Positions 31,074 to 39,853 are shown, counted from the first letter of the stretch. The stretch: DNA of 64,000 nt from Acidobacteriota bacterium (GCA_018269055.1 JAFDVI010000009.1:21149-85148), one strand, 5' to 3'. The notes: generated by a model not told the origin, from the letters alone. A program made the numbers and translations.

Positions 31074-31330
31074 AGTTTGAAATGTTCGGGTTGCCCACTT
31101 TGTGTGAGTTCGCGTTGAAGTTCGGTTATTCGTTCAAGGGTTGAATTGGTTGTTTCGGCATCCAGCCGAAAACTGACGATCAGATGATCGCCGACTTTTG
31201 CCTTCGGCGGTAACCGGTCGAGCGGCACATCAAATTGAACGCCATCCTCGGCGAGGATGACTGCCAGACCGCCTTCGATGCGGTCAATGAATGCTTTGAA
31301 ATCAGTGGTGTTTGGGCAATCGTCAATCAA
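31070..31330 (-). CDS. DUF3006 domain protein
   Basis: Small protein of 86 residues. FKAFIDRIEGGLAVIL followed by FDVPLDRLPPKAKVGD is the DUF3006 signature, a small beta-barrel-like domain of unknown function. It overlaps the ComEC-like gene by 8 nt and purM by 4 nt. DUF3006 proteins are repeatedly found beside ComEC-type metallo-hydrolases, as here, which suggests that they act together; the action itself is unknown. Confidence 0.82.
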   Translation of the reverse strand: MIDDCPNTTDFKAFIDRIEGGLAVILAEDGVQFDVPLDRLPPKAKVGDHLIVSFRLDAETTNSTLERITELQRELTQSGQPEHFKL

Positions 31331-32348
31331 TCTCTTCTTTTTGTGTGAAGCCCCTGGCGGTTGCCGAGGCTTTTTTCGGTTGCGTCAACAATTCTTCCAG
31401 TTCAACCCGGCCTTGCCACAATGAAGCTAGACTGGCTTGGCGATTGGTCGAAACCTGAAAGGTGTTGCCATCGGAAACAATCGCAATTTCGCCGCTTAAA
31501 TCGGTTCGATAAACTTGAACATTCGATCTTCGCAATCGGTCCAGCGTCGGTTGTGATGGATGCCCGTACCGGTTATCCGCCCCGCAGGAAATGATCGCGG
31601 TTTGTGGAGCGACGGCGCTCAAAAAACTTTCGCTGGTAGCGTAACGAGACCCGTGATGGCCGACTTTCAGCACCTGGGCGCGAAGGGACGTTTTCGTTTT
31701 GATCATTTCCGCTTCGGTTTCCGTTTCGGCGTCGCCGGTAAAGAGCATGGAAAAATTGCCGTACGTCAGCCGCAGCACAATCGAGTTCGCATTTTCCACG
31801 CTGCCGCCTTCGCGAACTGGTGTGATCCAACGCTCATTGCCGCGCGGGTTAAAGGCTTCCAAATGCACACCGGAATCCAGATCGAAGGTCTGTCCTTTTC
31901 CGGCTTTGATGTAATTGACCTTTCGCTCTTTGACGGCGCGCAGCAGTTTTTCGTATTCCGTGCTGGAGAACGATTGGCCGCTGTCGAGCAATTGTTTTAC
32001 TGTCAGTTTGCCGATCACACGCCGCAACCCTGCAATGTGGTCGGCGTGCGGATGTGTCGCAACGGCCAGATCAATGGTTCGTATATTTCGTCGTTGTAAC
32101 GCAGCGACTACGGCATCGCCCGCTTGAACATTTCCGGCATCAATCAAAACCGTTTTTCCACCGGGGGAAACGATCAACAGCCCATCTCCCTGGCCGACAT
32201 CCAAGGCAAAAATCTGCAACCTGCCTTTGGTTTCAAACGGCTGTGGAGTCGGCGGCGGCTCGGTTCTGTATCGCCGCAGCCAGTAAATCATGCCAAGGAG
32301 AATCGCTGCAACGAAGACAATGGCAAAAAAGGTTTTCAAAAATCGCAT
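31323..32348 (-). CDS. ComEC/Rec2-like MBL-fold hydrolase, membrane anchored
   Basis: Metallo-beta-lactamase-fold protein of 341 residues. One N-terminal membrane anchor (about 7-24) is followed by a proline-rich linker and the hydrolase domain. Metal ligands are seen in THPHADH (98-104) and GHHGSRYAT. FALDVGQGDGLLI is the standard opening of the ComEC C-terminal domain. The transmembrane competence channel of full-length ComEC is missing, so this is the stand-alone form, perhaps an extracytoplasmic nuclease or phosphodiesterase. It sits 2 nt after purF and overlaps DUF3006. Confidence 0.85.
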   Translation of the reverse strand: MRFLKTFFAIVFVAAILLGMIYWLRRYRTEPPPTPQPFETKGRLQIFALDVGQGDGLLIVSPGGKTVLIDAGNVQAGDAVVAALQRRNIRTIDLAVATHPHADHIAGLRRVIGKLTVKQLLDSGQSFSSTEYEKLLRAVKERKVNYIKAGKGQTFDLDSGVHLEAFNPRGNERWITPVREGGSVENANSIVLRLTYGNFSMLFTGDAETETEAEMIKTKTSLRAQVLKVGHHGSRYATSESFLSAVAPQTAIISCGADNRYGHPSQPTLDRLRRSNVQVYRTDLSGEIAIVSDGNTFQVSTNRQASLASLWQGRVELEELLTQPKKASATARGFTQKEEID

Positions 32349-32350
32349 CG

Positions 32351-33760
32351 TCAGTCGGCGGCTACGGATTCGCGTTCATGCGAAGTCATGACCTTCCTTC
32401 CCAATTGCGTCGGATATTTCCCGGTGTAACAAGCCGTGCAGAATTTTGTGTTGGCAGGATCGCCAACCGCTTCCAGCATTCCCTGCAGGCTCAGGTAGCC
32501 CAGCGAATCCGCTTCCAGAAACTGACGAATTTCTTCGACCGAAGCTTGCGCGGCGATCAGTTCCTCGCGCGTTGGCGTGTCCACGCCGTAATAACACGGC
32601 GCAATAGTCGGCGGGCAACTGATGCGCATGTGAACTTCGCGCGCGCCTGCGTCTCGGACCATCTTGACGATCTTTTTGGAAGTCGTACCGCGCACGATGG
32701 AATCATCAATCAACACCACGCGTTTGCCTTCGATCAGGTCGCGCACCGGGTTGAGCTTGATCTTCACACCGAAGTGGCGAATGGACGAGCGCGGTTCGAT
32801 GAAGGTGCGCCCGACGTAATGGTTGCGCATCAGCCCGAAGCGAAACTTCAGTCCCGATTCGGCGGCAAATCCGATTGCGGCGGCGACGCCGGAATCGGGA
32901 ATGGGCACGACAATCTCCGCATTCACCGGATGTTCTCGCGCCAGATGACGACCGAACAGATGGCGGCTTTTATTGACGCTGCGGCCAAACACCAGCGAAT
33001 CGGGCCGCGAAAAATAAACGTGTTCAAAAATGCAGTGCGACACAGGTTTGTCGGGAAATGGGTGCAAGCTGTAAATTCCACCGGCTTCAACGACGACGAC
33101 TTCGCCCGGTTCGACATCGCGTATGTATTTCGCGCCGATTAGGTCGAACGCGCAGGTTTCCGATGCAAACACCGTCGCGCCTTCCAATTCGCCCAGGCAC
33201 AGCGGGCGAAAGCCGCGCGGATCGCGCGCCGCGATCAATTTGTCCGGCGTCACAAACAGCATTGAATACGCGCCTTCTTCGTTTCGCAATGCTTCGATAA
33301 TTGCTTCGACAACGTCGCCTGCGCGCGAACGGGCGATGCGGTGCAGCACGACTTCCGTGTCCGAGGTGGAAGAGAAAATGGCTCCGTCGCGTTCCAGTTG
33401 GAATCGTGCTTCCGTGGCATCGGGGAGATTTCCGTTATGGCAAAGCGCGATCTGTCCAAAGCTGCATTTGACGGAAAACGGTTGAGCTTCGTTCAGGCTG
33501 ACTTTGCCGGCGGTGGAGTACCGAACATGACCGATGGCCACGCGTCCTGGCAATTGCCCCAGATTTTCTTCCCGGAAAATGTCGCTGACATGTCCCATGC
33601 CGCGTTCGGTGTGCAGCCGTTCGCCATCGGACGAAACAATGCCAGCCGACTCCTGCCCGCGATGTTGCAGCGCGTACAATCCCAGATAAGCAAGCCTGGC
33701 TGCTTCTTCGTGGCCGAAAATGCCAAAGACGCCGCACTCTTCATGAAGTTTATCGAACAT
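32351..33760 (-). CDS. purF: amidophosphoribosyltransferase
   Basis: First committed enzyme of purine synthesis (PRPP plus glutamine), 469 residues. The short propeptide MFDKLHEE is followed by Cys9, the glutaminase nucleophile, in ECGVFGIFG. LQHRGQESAGI and the PRPP loop VVLIDDSIVRGTTS are present. The C-terminal cysteines (KFCTACYTG) match the Fe-S-type, B. subtilis-like enzymes that need propeptide removal. It is the first gene of a long minus-strand operon, divergent from queD. Confidence 0.96.
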   Translation of the reverse strand: MFDKLHEECGVFGIFGHEEAARLAYLGLYALQHRGQESAGIVSSDGERLHTERGMGHVSDIFREENLGQLPGRVAIGHVRYSTAGKVSLNEAQPFSVKCSFGQIALCHNGNLPDATEARFQLERDGAIFSSTSDTEVVLHRIARSRAGDVVEAIIEALRNEEGAYSMLFVTPDKLIAARDPRGFRPLCLGELEGATVFASETCAFDLIGAKYIRDVEPGEVVVVEAGGIYSLHPFPDKPVSHCIFEHVYFSRPDSLVFGRSVNKSRHLFGRHLAREHPVNAEIVVPIPDSGVAAAIGFAAESGLKFRFGLMRNHYVGRTFIEPRSSIRHFGVKIKLNPVRDLIEGKRVVLIDDSIVRGTTSKKIVKMVRDAGAREVHMRISCPPTIAPCYYGVDTPTREELIAAQASVEEIRQFLEADSLGYLSLQGMLEAVGDPANTKFCTACYTGKYPTQLGRKVMTSHERESVAAD

Positions 33761-33831
33761 AATTGGTAATGACTGACGTAAAACGATGAAAGCATCTGCA
33801 AATTAAGTTGCAGTATAAACAACCGCGCTGG

Positions 33832-33862
33832 TTGGCGAAAGCAAGGCGGCAATGGCTATAAT
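33832..33862 (+). promoter_or_regulatory. possible promoter of queD
   Basis: A perfect TATAAT (33857-33862) lies about 50 nt before the queD start. The best -35 is TTGGCG (33832-33837) at a long 19-bp spacing, so the call is weak. Confidence 0.35.
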
Positions 33863-33910
33863 TGGGCTTAAAGAAAATAATTCGCAAAACGATCACAGTG
33901 GAGAAGTGAG

Positions 33911-34291
33911 ATGGCCACAAGAGAAGTAATGATTGAAATGGGGTTTTCTTCGGCGCACGCATTGCGCGGATATCAGGGCAAGTGCGAAAACACGCACGGC
34001 CACAATTATCGCGTTGAAGTGTATGTGCGCGGCGAACGGTTGAATGACATCGGGTTGCTGGTTGATTTCAAAGACTTAAAGGCCGCGACAAAAAAAGTCG
34101 TAGATTACCTGGACCACAAAAACATCAATGAATTGCCGCCGTTCGATAAAGAATTGAATCCTTCGGCAGAGGAAATGGCGGGATTCTTTTTTCATGAAGT
34201 CGGACGCCAGATCAATGACGACCGTGTCGAAGTGTATAAGGTGCGCGTTTGGGAAACCGACACCTGCGCGGCGACGTATTGGATTGATTGA
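33911..34291 (+). CDS. queD: 6-carboxytetrahydropterin synthase / PTPS family
   Basis: Zinc-dependent enzyme of 126 residues that makes 6-carboxytetrahydropterin for queuosine and deazapurine synthesis. Zinc ligands His16, His29 and His31, and the catalytic Cys25, are in FSSAHALRG and CENTHGHNY. Asp and His of DYLDHKNINE and the substrate Glu of VWETDTCAATY are present. GGAGAAGTGAG precedes the ATG. No queC, queE or queF is in the window, so those steps must be encoded elsewhere. A PTPS-like pterin role is the alternative, but the CxxxHGH motif favours QueD. Confidence 0.92.
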   Translation: MATREVMIEMGFSSAHALRGYQGKCENTHGHNYRVEVYVRGERLNDIGLLVDFKDLKAATKKVVDYLDHKNINELPPFDKELNPSAEEMAGFFFHEVGRQINDDRVEVYKVRVWETDTCAATYWID

Positions 34292-34297
34292 AAATTC

Positions 34298-34358
34298 GTT
34301 CAGAGTTCAAGCTTCAGCTTGTCTTTATCATCAACAAGCTGAAGCTTGAACTTTGAGC
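34298..34358. repeat. intergenic palindromic repeat, family A, copy 1
   Basis: Two 24-base arms (34298-34321 and 34335-34358) pair completely, with two G-T wobbles, around a 13-base spacer. It begins 6 nt after the queD stop and ends 22 nt before the next ATG. The left arm starts GTTCAGAGTTCAAGC. A second copy is at 51174-51238; the two differ at three paired positions, each compensated on the opposite arm. There is no strong T tail on the plus strand, so simple termination is not the best explanation. Confidence 0.85.
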
Positions 34359-34380
34359 CATTTATCTAAGGAGCGGAGCA

Positions 34381-34647
34381 ATGTCTGAAGTTAAAAGCGA
34401 AAATTTTTTAGATGATGTGATTGATTCATTTTGGGCGTGTTTGCCGGAGGAAGCCGCTGACAATCTGGCAACCTTCAAAAAGGAGGTCCTCAAAGGGTTT
34501 CGCAGCGCGGTGGATTCTTTTGTGGATACCGCAGTCGCCAACACGGATCGCCATGTGGAAAATGCCCGTAAAATCCGCGAAGAATGGCGTGCCGAATGTG
34601 CTGCGGAAGCTTCTGACGAAACTCCACCCAATCCCGCCGCCGCTTGA
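34381..34647 (+). CDS. small acidic protein of unknown function
   Basis: A gene of 88 codons with a good ribosome site (AAGGAG 7 nt before the ATG). The product is acidic and should be mostly helical. It contains aromatic and hydrophobic spots (DDVIDSFWACLPEEAADNL, LKGFRSAVDSFVDTAV) and a charged, Ala/Pro-rich tail. No signal peptide or membrane segment. I do not recognise a family. It lies between queD and thiO on the same strand, 18 nt before thiO. Confidence 0.7.
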   Translation: MSEVKSENFLDDVIDSFWACLPEEAADNLATFKKEVLKGFRSAVDSFVDTAVANTDRHVENARKIREEWRAECAAEASDETPPNPAAA

Positions 34648-34665
34648 GCATCTCGAATTTTTTCA

Positions 34666-35814
34666 ATGTCCGAAACTCAAAAACAGTTTGACTCCGCTGT
34701 GATTGGCGGCGGGGTAATTGGCTGCGCCATTGCCTGGCGCTTGGCTCAGGCGGGAATGAAGGTTGTGGTCATCGAACGCGGCGAAATAGGCCGCGAAGCT
34801 TCGCAAGCCGCCGGAGGGATGCTGGTTCCATTGGCAGAAGCTGACGAAGCCGACGATCTGTTTGACCTTTGCGTTGCCAGTCGGGCGCTGTACGCCGATT
34901 TTGCGCAAGAGCTTCAGCAAGCCAGCGGAACGAACATCGAATACAGGACTGAAGGCACGCTATATCTGTCGCTGACCGATGAAGACGACGAAGAGTTGGA
35001 ACGTCGTTGGCAATGGCAACACGCCGCCGGGTTGAATGTAAAACGGTTGAATGCCGACTGCGCGCGGAAGTTGGAACCGCAGATCAATGACAAGCTCCGC
35101 TGGGCGCTGAAATTTCCCGATGATCATCAAGTCAACAACCGTCTATTGATTCAAGCGCTTTACCTTGCAGCCCAAAGAATTGGAGTCGAATTCCAAACCC
35201 AAACCGAAGCCGAGCGGTTGTTGATCGAAAGCCGCGCCGGGCGAAAACAGATTGTCGGCGTCACAACCTCGCGCGGCGAAGTCCGCAGCAACACGGTGAT
35301 CGTCGCAGCCGGAAGCTGGTCGAGTTTGCTGAAAACCGAAGCTGAAACTTTGTTGCCAAAACTAAAAGTTGAACCCGTACATGGCCAAATGGTGGCAGTC
35401 GAAATGCCCGCGCGCCCAGTCAATCACATCATCTATTCATGTCGAGCTTATGTTGTTCCGCGACTCAGCGGAGTTTTGATTGCCGGTTCCACCAGCGACA
35501 AATTTGGCTTTGAAAAACGTGTGACGGCTGGCGGCTTGGCTTCCATCATTGGGCGGGCGAAAGAAATCCTGCCTGGTTTCGGCAATCTGACTGTTATTGA
35601 AACCTGGTCAGGATTGCGCCCGCGCGCATCTGACGGACTGCCGGTCATCGGCATTGACGATTCCGTTGCAGGGTTGATTTATGCCACAGGGCATTACCGC
35701 AACGGCATTTTGCTGACTCCTGTCACGGCCAAAGCCGTCAGCGAAATCGTCCTGAAAGGGGAAAGCAGCATTGCTCTCTCGCCATTTTCCTCTTCACGCT
35801 TTAGTCCGAAGTAA
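34666..35814 (+). CDS. thiO: glycine oxidase ThiO / DadA-like FAD-dependent amine oxidase
   Basis: FAD-dependent oxidoreductase of 382 residues. The dinucleotide-binding motif AVIGGGVIGCAIAWRLA is at 11-27, then VIERGEIGREASQAAGGML as in glycine oxidases. The C-terminal WSGLRPRASDGLPVIG and ATGHYRNGILLTP are also typical of ThiO, which forms dehydroglycine for the thiazole of thiamin. No other thi gene is adjacent, so a D-amino-acid or sarcosine oxidase remains possible. The last 14 bases overlap the end of the convergent Nudix gene. Confidence 0.85.
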   Translation: MSETQKQFDSAVIGGGVIGCAIAWRLAQAGMKVVVIERGEIGREASQAAGGMLVPLAEADEADDLFDLCVASRALYADFAQELQQASGTNIEYRTEGTLYLSLTDEDDEELERRWQWQHAAGLNVKRLNADCARKLEPQINDKLRWALKFPDDHQVNNRLLIQALYLAAQRIGVEFQTQTEAERLLIESRAGRKQIVGVTTSRGEVRSNTVIVAAGSWSSLLKTEAETLLPKLKVEPVHGQMVAVEMPARPVNHIIYSCRAYVVPRLSGVLIAGSTSDKFGFEKRVTAGGLASIIGRAKEILPGFGNLTVIETWSGLRPRASDGLPVIGIDDSVAGLIYATGHYRNGILLTPVTAKAVSEIVLKGESSIALSPFSSSRFSPK

Positions 35815-36424
35815 TGCGCACGCTTTCAGTGCGGCGACTGAGAGCCAAAAACAATCCCACCAGTGTTTTTGCATCCCGAATCTGTCCATTGGCGATCATT
35901 GAGATCAGTTCATCACCTGTAAACCCGCGGATTTCATAAATCACTTCGCCGATGTCCAATGCCTGTTCGCGTCTGGCCAGGTCATACGCAAAGAAGACAT
36001 GAATCAACTCATCGCTGCTGCCGGGCATCGCGTAACATTCGCACACTTTTTCCAACCGAGCCGATTCATACCCGGTTTCTTCCAACAACTCGCGCGCGGC
36101 GCATTCTTCCGGCGTTTCCGTGGCGACCATCCGCGCGTTTTCTTCTCGACCTTCCAGCGTTCCCGCGGGCAATTCCCACAACACTTCATCGGCGGCGTAG
36201 CGGTACTGGTGCATCAACGCGATTCGTCCGTCTTCCAGGAACGGCACCATCACGCAGATTCCCGGATGCCGCAGCGCCGCGCGCGTGACCATTTCGCCTG
36301 TGGCGTGATTCAAGATGGTTTCGCGATTGACCAACCAGCGAAGCTCATCGCCATGTTTTGAGGCGCGAACTTCGCGGTATTCGGTTTTGGTTTCCAGCCA
36401 TTCAAACTGATTTTCGGTGTTCAT
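35801..36424 (-). CDS. Nudix hydrolase, ADP-ribose pyrophosphatase type
   Basis: Hydrolase of nucleoside-diphosphate compounds, 207 residues. ELPAGTLEG (85-92) and RELLEETGYE (111-120) are the two halves of the Nudix box of ADP-ribose pyrophosphatases. The spacing between them is too long: about eight extra residues (around NARMVATE) separate the first Glu from the REXXEE part. The catalytic EE pair is intact, so the enzyme may still work with a longer loop. It is convergent with thiO, with a 14-base overlap, and divergent from the lysC leader. Confidence 0.87.
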   Translation of the reverse strand: MNTENQFEWLETKTEYREVRASKHGDELRWLVNRETILNHATGEMVTRAALRHPGICVMVPFLEDGRIALMHQYRYAADEVLWELPAGTLEGREENARMVATETPEECAARELLEETGYESARLEKVCECYAMPGSSDELIHVFFAYDLARREQALDIGEVIYEIRGFTGDELISMIANGQIRDAKTLVGLFLALSRRTESVRITSD

Positions 36425-36460
36425 CTTGTTCGTAAAAATTGTTCAAAGTTTCCGCCCGGC

Positions 36461-36489
36461 TTGACAGCATCGGGCGCGTTGGGCAGAAT
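36461..36489 (+). promoter_or_regulatory. promoter of the lysC riboswitch leader
   Basis: TTGACA (36461-36466), 17-bp spacer and CAGAAT (36484-36489, 4 of 6 matches to TATAAT). Transcription would begin near 36496, about 30 nt before the aptamer. Confidence 0.55.
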
Positions 36490-36524
36490 CCGCCCTCGTT
36501 TTTAAGACACGTTCTTTCAGTTTG

Positions 36525-36690
<166 letters not shown>

Positions 36691-36757
36691 TGAAGTGCTC
36701 TCGGTAACCGTCGTCATTTTTCCATCGCGCTGAATTTCGCGTCGCGCTTCAAAGATC

Positions 36758-36800
36758 ACGGGTTAGCAGGCACTCCTCACTGCTAACCCGTTTTACTTTT
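36758..36800 (+). terminator. riboswitch expression-platform terminator
   Basis: Perfect 12-bp stem (36758-36769 with 36780-36791), ten-base loop, then TTTTACTTTT. It stands between the lysine aptamer and the lysC ribosome site, as expected for a lysine-induced attenuator. Confidence 0.88.
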
Positions 36801-36830
36801 TCAAGCAAGGAGTTTTTGGAGCATACAGCA

Positions 36831-38231
36831 ATGATCGTCATGAAATTCGGCGGCACATCCGTAGAAAGCGATGTCGCAATTCGCCGCCTCATCTCCATCG
36901 TCAAAACCCAAATTCATCGTCAACCCATTGTCGCCGTTTCGGCGATGGGCAAAACCACCAACGGATTGTTGGAAGCTTCGCACCTGGCTGCTGCGGGCGA
37001 TCTGGCCGCCGCGCGCGCGAAACTGGAAACCATTGCCGAACATCATTTCAAAACCGCTGAGCAACTAGCCTTGCCCGCAGAAAAAAGCTTATTGCGTTTG
37101 GCATTGGCCAACCGCTTTGACGGCATTCGCACGACGCTGGAAGAAATCCATCGGGCGGGCGAAGTGACGCCGCAGTTTTCCGACGCAATTTCCGCCAATG
37201 GGGAATTGCTGTCTTCAACCATTGTCGCCGCTGCGTTTCGCGCCGAAGGAATCAAAGGCGTTTGGGTGGATGTTCGCCCGTTGATGCGTACCAACGACGA
37301 TTTCACGCGCGCGGCAGTGCAATTCGAGAAGGCCAATCCGAAATTGAAAGAAGGCTTCACCGCGGCTTTGGTCAATGGCGGATTGCCCATCACGCAAGGC
37401 TTCATCGGTTCGACGGCAGAAGCCGCCACGACCACCATCGGACGCGGCGGGTCGGATTATTCGGCGGCGATTATTGGCGCGGCGCTTGACGCCGAAGAGA
37501 TTCAAATCTGGACGGATGTGGACGGTATTTTGACCACCGACCCGCGCATCGTCGCCGAAGCCGCCAAGGTCAGAACCATCTCGTTTGCCGAAGCGTCAGA
37601 ATTGGCGTATTTCGGCGCGAAGGTTTTGCATCCCAGCACGCTGCTGCCCGCAATGGCCAAAGAAATTCCGGTGCGCGTGTGCAATTCCCGAAATCCATCA
37701 AATGAAGGCACGGCCATTGTGCGCAATGCGCCGCCGTCGAAAGCGCCGGTCAAAGCCATCGCTTTCAAACGCGGCATTACGGTGGTCAACGTCGCGTCAG
37801 ATAGAATGTTGATGGCCTATGGATTTCTGGCGCGATTGTTTGACGTGTTCGCGACGCATCAAACTTCCGTGGACATGGTTGCAACTTCGGAAGTCAGCGT
37901 TTCGGTGACCTTGGACGACACGCGGAATTTGGACCGGCTCGTCGCCGACTTGAAACAATTTGGCGAAGTGACCGTCGAACGCAATCAAGCGCTGATTTGT
38001 CTGGTTGGAGAAACTTTGAAATTCACACCGGGAATCGCTTCGCGGATTTTTTCGAGCATAGCAGACATCAATGTTTCGATGATTTCGCACGGCGCTTCGG
38101 CCATCAACGTCAGTTTCATCGTTGCCGACAACGACGTCGAACGCGCCGTCAAAGCGCTGCATGCGGAATTTTTCAGCGAGCTGGATGCGGCGACATTTGA
38201 AGTCGTGGCTGCGGCTCGCGCAGCGGCTTAA
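36831..38231 (+). CDS. lysC: aspartate kinase
   Basis: First enzyme of the aspartate family pathway, about 466 residues. MKFGGTSVESD opens the amino-acid-kinase domain; GRGGSDYSAAIIGAALDAEE and QIWTDVDGILTTDPR are the nucleotide and aspartate sites. Two ACT domains follow (GITVVNVASDRMLM and ALICLVGETLKFTPGIASR), the usual place of lysine or threonine feedback. The ATG at 36831 is chosen because GGAG lies 9 nt upstream; a TTG at 36816 would use no ribosome site. It is the first gene after the lysine riboswitch, followed by dapB after 9 nt. Confidence 0.95.
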   Translation: MIVMKFGGTSVESDVAIRRLISIVKTQIHRQPIVAVSAMGKTTNGLLEASHLAAAGDLAAARAKLETIAEHHFKTAEQLALPAEKSLLRLALANRFDGIRTTLEEIHRAGEVTPQFSDAISANGELLSSTIVAAAFRAEGIKGVWVDVRPLMRTNDDFTRAAVQFEKANPKLKEGFTAALVNGGLPITQGFIGSTAEAATTTIGRGGSDYSAAIIGAALDAEEIQIWTDVDGILTTDPRIVAEAAKVRTISFAEASELAYFGAKVLHPSTLLPAMAKEIPVRVCNSRNPSNEGTAIVRNAPPSKAPVKAIAFKRGITVVNVASDRMLMAYGFLARLFDVFATHQTSVDMVATSEVSVSVTLDDTRNLDRLVADLKQFGEVTVERNQALICLVGETLKFTPGIASRIFSSIADINVSMISHGASAINVSFIVADNDVERAVKALHAEFFSELDAATFEVVAAARAAA

Positions 38232-38240
38232 GGGGACGCG

Positions 38241-38936
38241 ATGAATATTGCAATTGTCGGTTACGGCAAGATGGGAAAAATCATCGAACGCATCGCGCAG
38301 GAGCGCGGACATTCCATCGTTGCGCGTTTTGATGTGGACAACAACGTCAATGGCGAAGGCTTAACGACGGGAAGCTTGACGGGCGCAGATGTGGCGATTG
38401 AATTTTCCACGCCTGAAGCGACGTTGGACAATATCCGCCGTCTGGTCAGTTTGCGCGTGCCAACGGTCGTCGGAACGACAGGTTGGTACGATCAACTTGA
38501 CGCAGTACGGCAACTTGTAAACTCCAACAACGCCGCGCTGGTGTGGGGAGCGAACTTTTCCATCGGCGTAAATTTGTTTTTCAAACTTGTGCAGGATGCG
38601 TCCGCGTTGTTTGCGCAGTACAATCAATATGATCCGTTTTTGATCGAATTCCATCACAAATTCAAAAAAGATGCTCCGTCGGGAACAGCACTGATCACAA
38701 CGCGGGCGATGTGTGAAGCTTATGGCGATCGAACACCTGAGGCTGTCAGCGTTCGCGCCGGACACATTCCCGGCACGCATGAAGTCGGTTTCGATTCCGA
38801 AGCTGACACGATCACACTGACGCATACCGCGCGCAATCGCGAAGGTTTTGGGGCCGGAGCGGTGCTGGCAGCGGAACGAATTGTCGGCAAACTGGGCATG
38901 TATGAATTTCCGGAACTGCTTTTTGCAGCCGAATAA
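38241..38936 (+). CDS. dapB: 4-hydroxy-tetrahydrodipicolinate reductase
   Basis: NAD(P)H-dependent reductase of the diaminopimelate/lysine pathway, 231 residues, somewhat shorter than the usual 240-270. The N-terminal VGYGKMGK is the nucleotide-binding loop. EFHHKFKKDAPSGTA carries the catalytic His138/His139 region, the Lys and the signature DAPSGTA. VVGTTGW is the usual mid-protein motif. It lies between lysC and dapA in one riboswitch-controlled operon. Confidence 0.95.
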   Translation: MNIAIVGYGKMGKIIERIAQERGHSIVARFDVDNNVNGEGLTTGSLTGADVAIEFSTPEATLDNIRRLVSLRVPTVVGTTGWYDQLDAVRQLVNSNNAALVWGANFSIGVNLFFKLVQDASALFAQYNQYDPFLIEFHHKFKKDAPSGTALITTRAMCEAYGDRTPEAVSVRAGHIPGTHEVGFDSEADTITLTHTARNREGFGAGAVLAAERIVGKLGMYEFPELLFAAE

Positions 38937-38944
38937 GGAGAACA

Positions 38945-39853
38945 ATGACAAATTTGAATCAACTGAAAGGTTGCGGCACCGCGATGATCACTCCATTTCG
39001 CCGCGATGAATCCATTGACGAGGCCGCATTTCGGCGCTTCATCGAATTTCAAATCAATGGCGGCGTGGATTTTCTGGTGGCCTGCGGGACGACGGGCGAA
39101 AGCGTCACGATGACCGATGATGAACAAGCTCGCATTGTTGAATTGACGATTGAATTCGCGGCTGGCCGGGTTCCTGTCGTTGCCGGAGCGGGCGGATACA
39201 ACACGCGCGAAGTCATCGAAAAAGTTCAGCGGTACGAAAAACTCGGCGTGGATGCGATTCTGTCGGTGACGCCGTATTACAACAAACCGATGCAGGAAGG
39301 GCTGTATCAGCATTACCGTGCGATTGCGTCGGCGACTTCGCTGCCCGTCATTTTGTACAGCGTCCAGGGACGAACCGGCGTCAATTTGGAACCGGCGACG
39401 GTGGCTCGCTTGGCGGAAATCAATAACATCGTGGCGATTAAGGAAGCTTCCGGCAACATTTCGCAGATTGCCGAAATCGCCTCGCTGGTCAGCGATGAAT
39501 TCAGGATTTTTGCGGGCGATGACAGCGTTGTGTTGCCGGTGGCGGCGCTCGGCGGTGTAGGCGTAATTTCTGTCGCGTCCAACTTGCTGCCGCGACTGGT
39601 GAGCGATTTATGCCACGCCAGCGTAGAAGGTCGTTTGGACGAAGCTCGCAAACTGAATTGCCAACTCACACCAATCTTCAAGGCAATGTTCATCGAAAGT
39701 AATCCGATTCCGGTCAAGGCTGCGCTGGCAATGACGGGAATGATTGAGGAAGTGTACCGCTTGCCGCTGACTCCCCTTGGCCCAGCCAATCGTGCGAAAT
39801 TGGAACAAGTGCTTTCGGAAGCGGGCGTGCTGGGAAAAGCCGCGAAGGTTTGA
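38945..39853 (+). CDS. dapA: 4-hydroxy-tetrahydrodipicolinate synthase
   Basis: Class I aldolase of 302 residues that condenses pyruvate with aspartate semialdehyde. The Schiff-base Lys166 is in VAIKEASGN, with Thr49-Thr50 in ACGTTGES and Tyr138 in ILYSVQGRTG. Other members commonly read YNVPGRTG, so Ser-Val-Gln is a small deviation next to the active site. AAGGAGAACA precedes the ATG. Last gene of lysC-dapB-dapA, followed by a strong terminator. Confidence 0.96.
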   Translation: MTNLNQLKGCGTAMITPFRRDESIDEAAFRRFIEFQINGGVDFLVACGTTGESVTMTDDEQARIVELTIEFAAGRVPVVAGAGGYNTREVIEKVQRYEKLGVDAILSVTPYYNKPMQEGLYQHYRAIASATSLPVILYSVQGRTGVNLEPATVARLAEINNIVAIKEASGNISQIAEIASLVSDEFRIFAGDDSVVLPVAALGGVGVISVASNLLPRLVSDLCHASVEGRLDEARKLNCQLTPIFKAMFIESNPIPVKAALAMTGMIEEVYRLPLTPLGPANRAKLEQVLSEAGVLGKAAKV

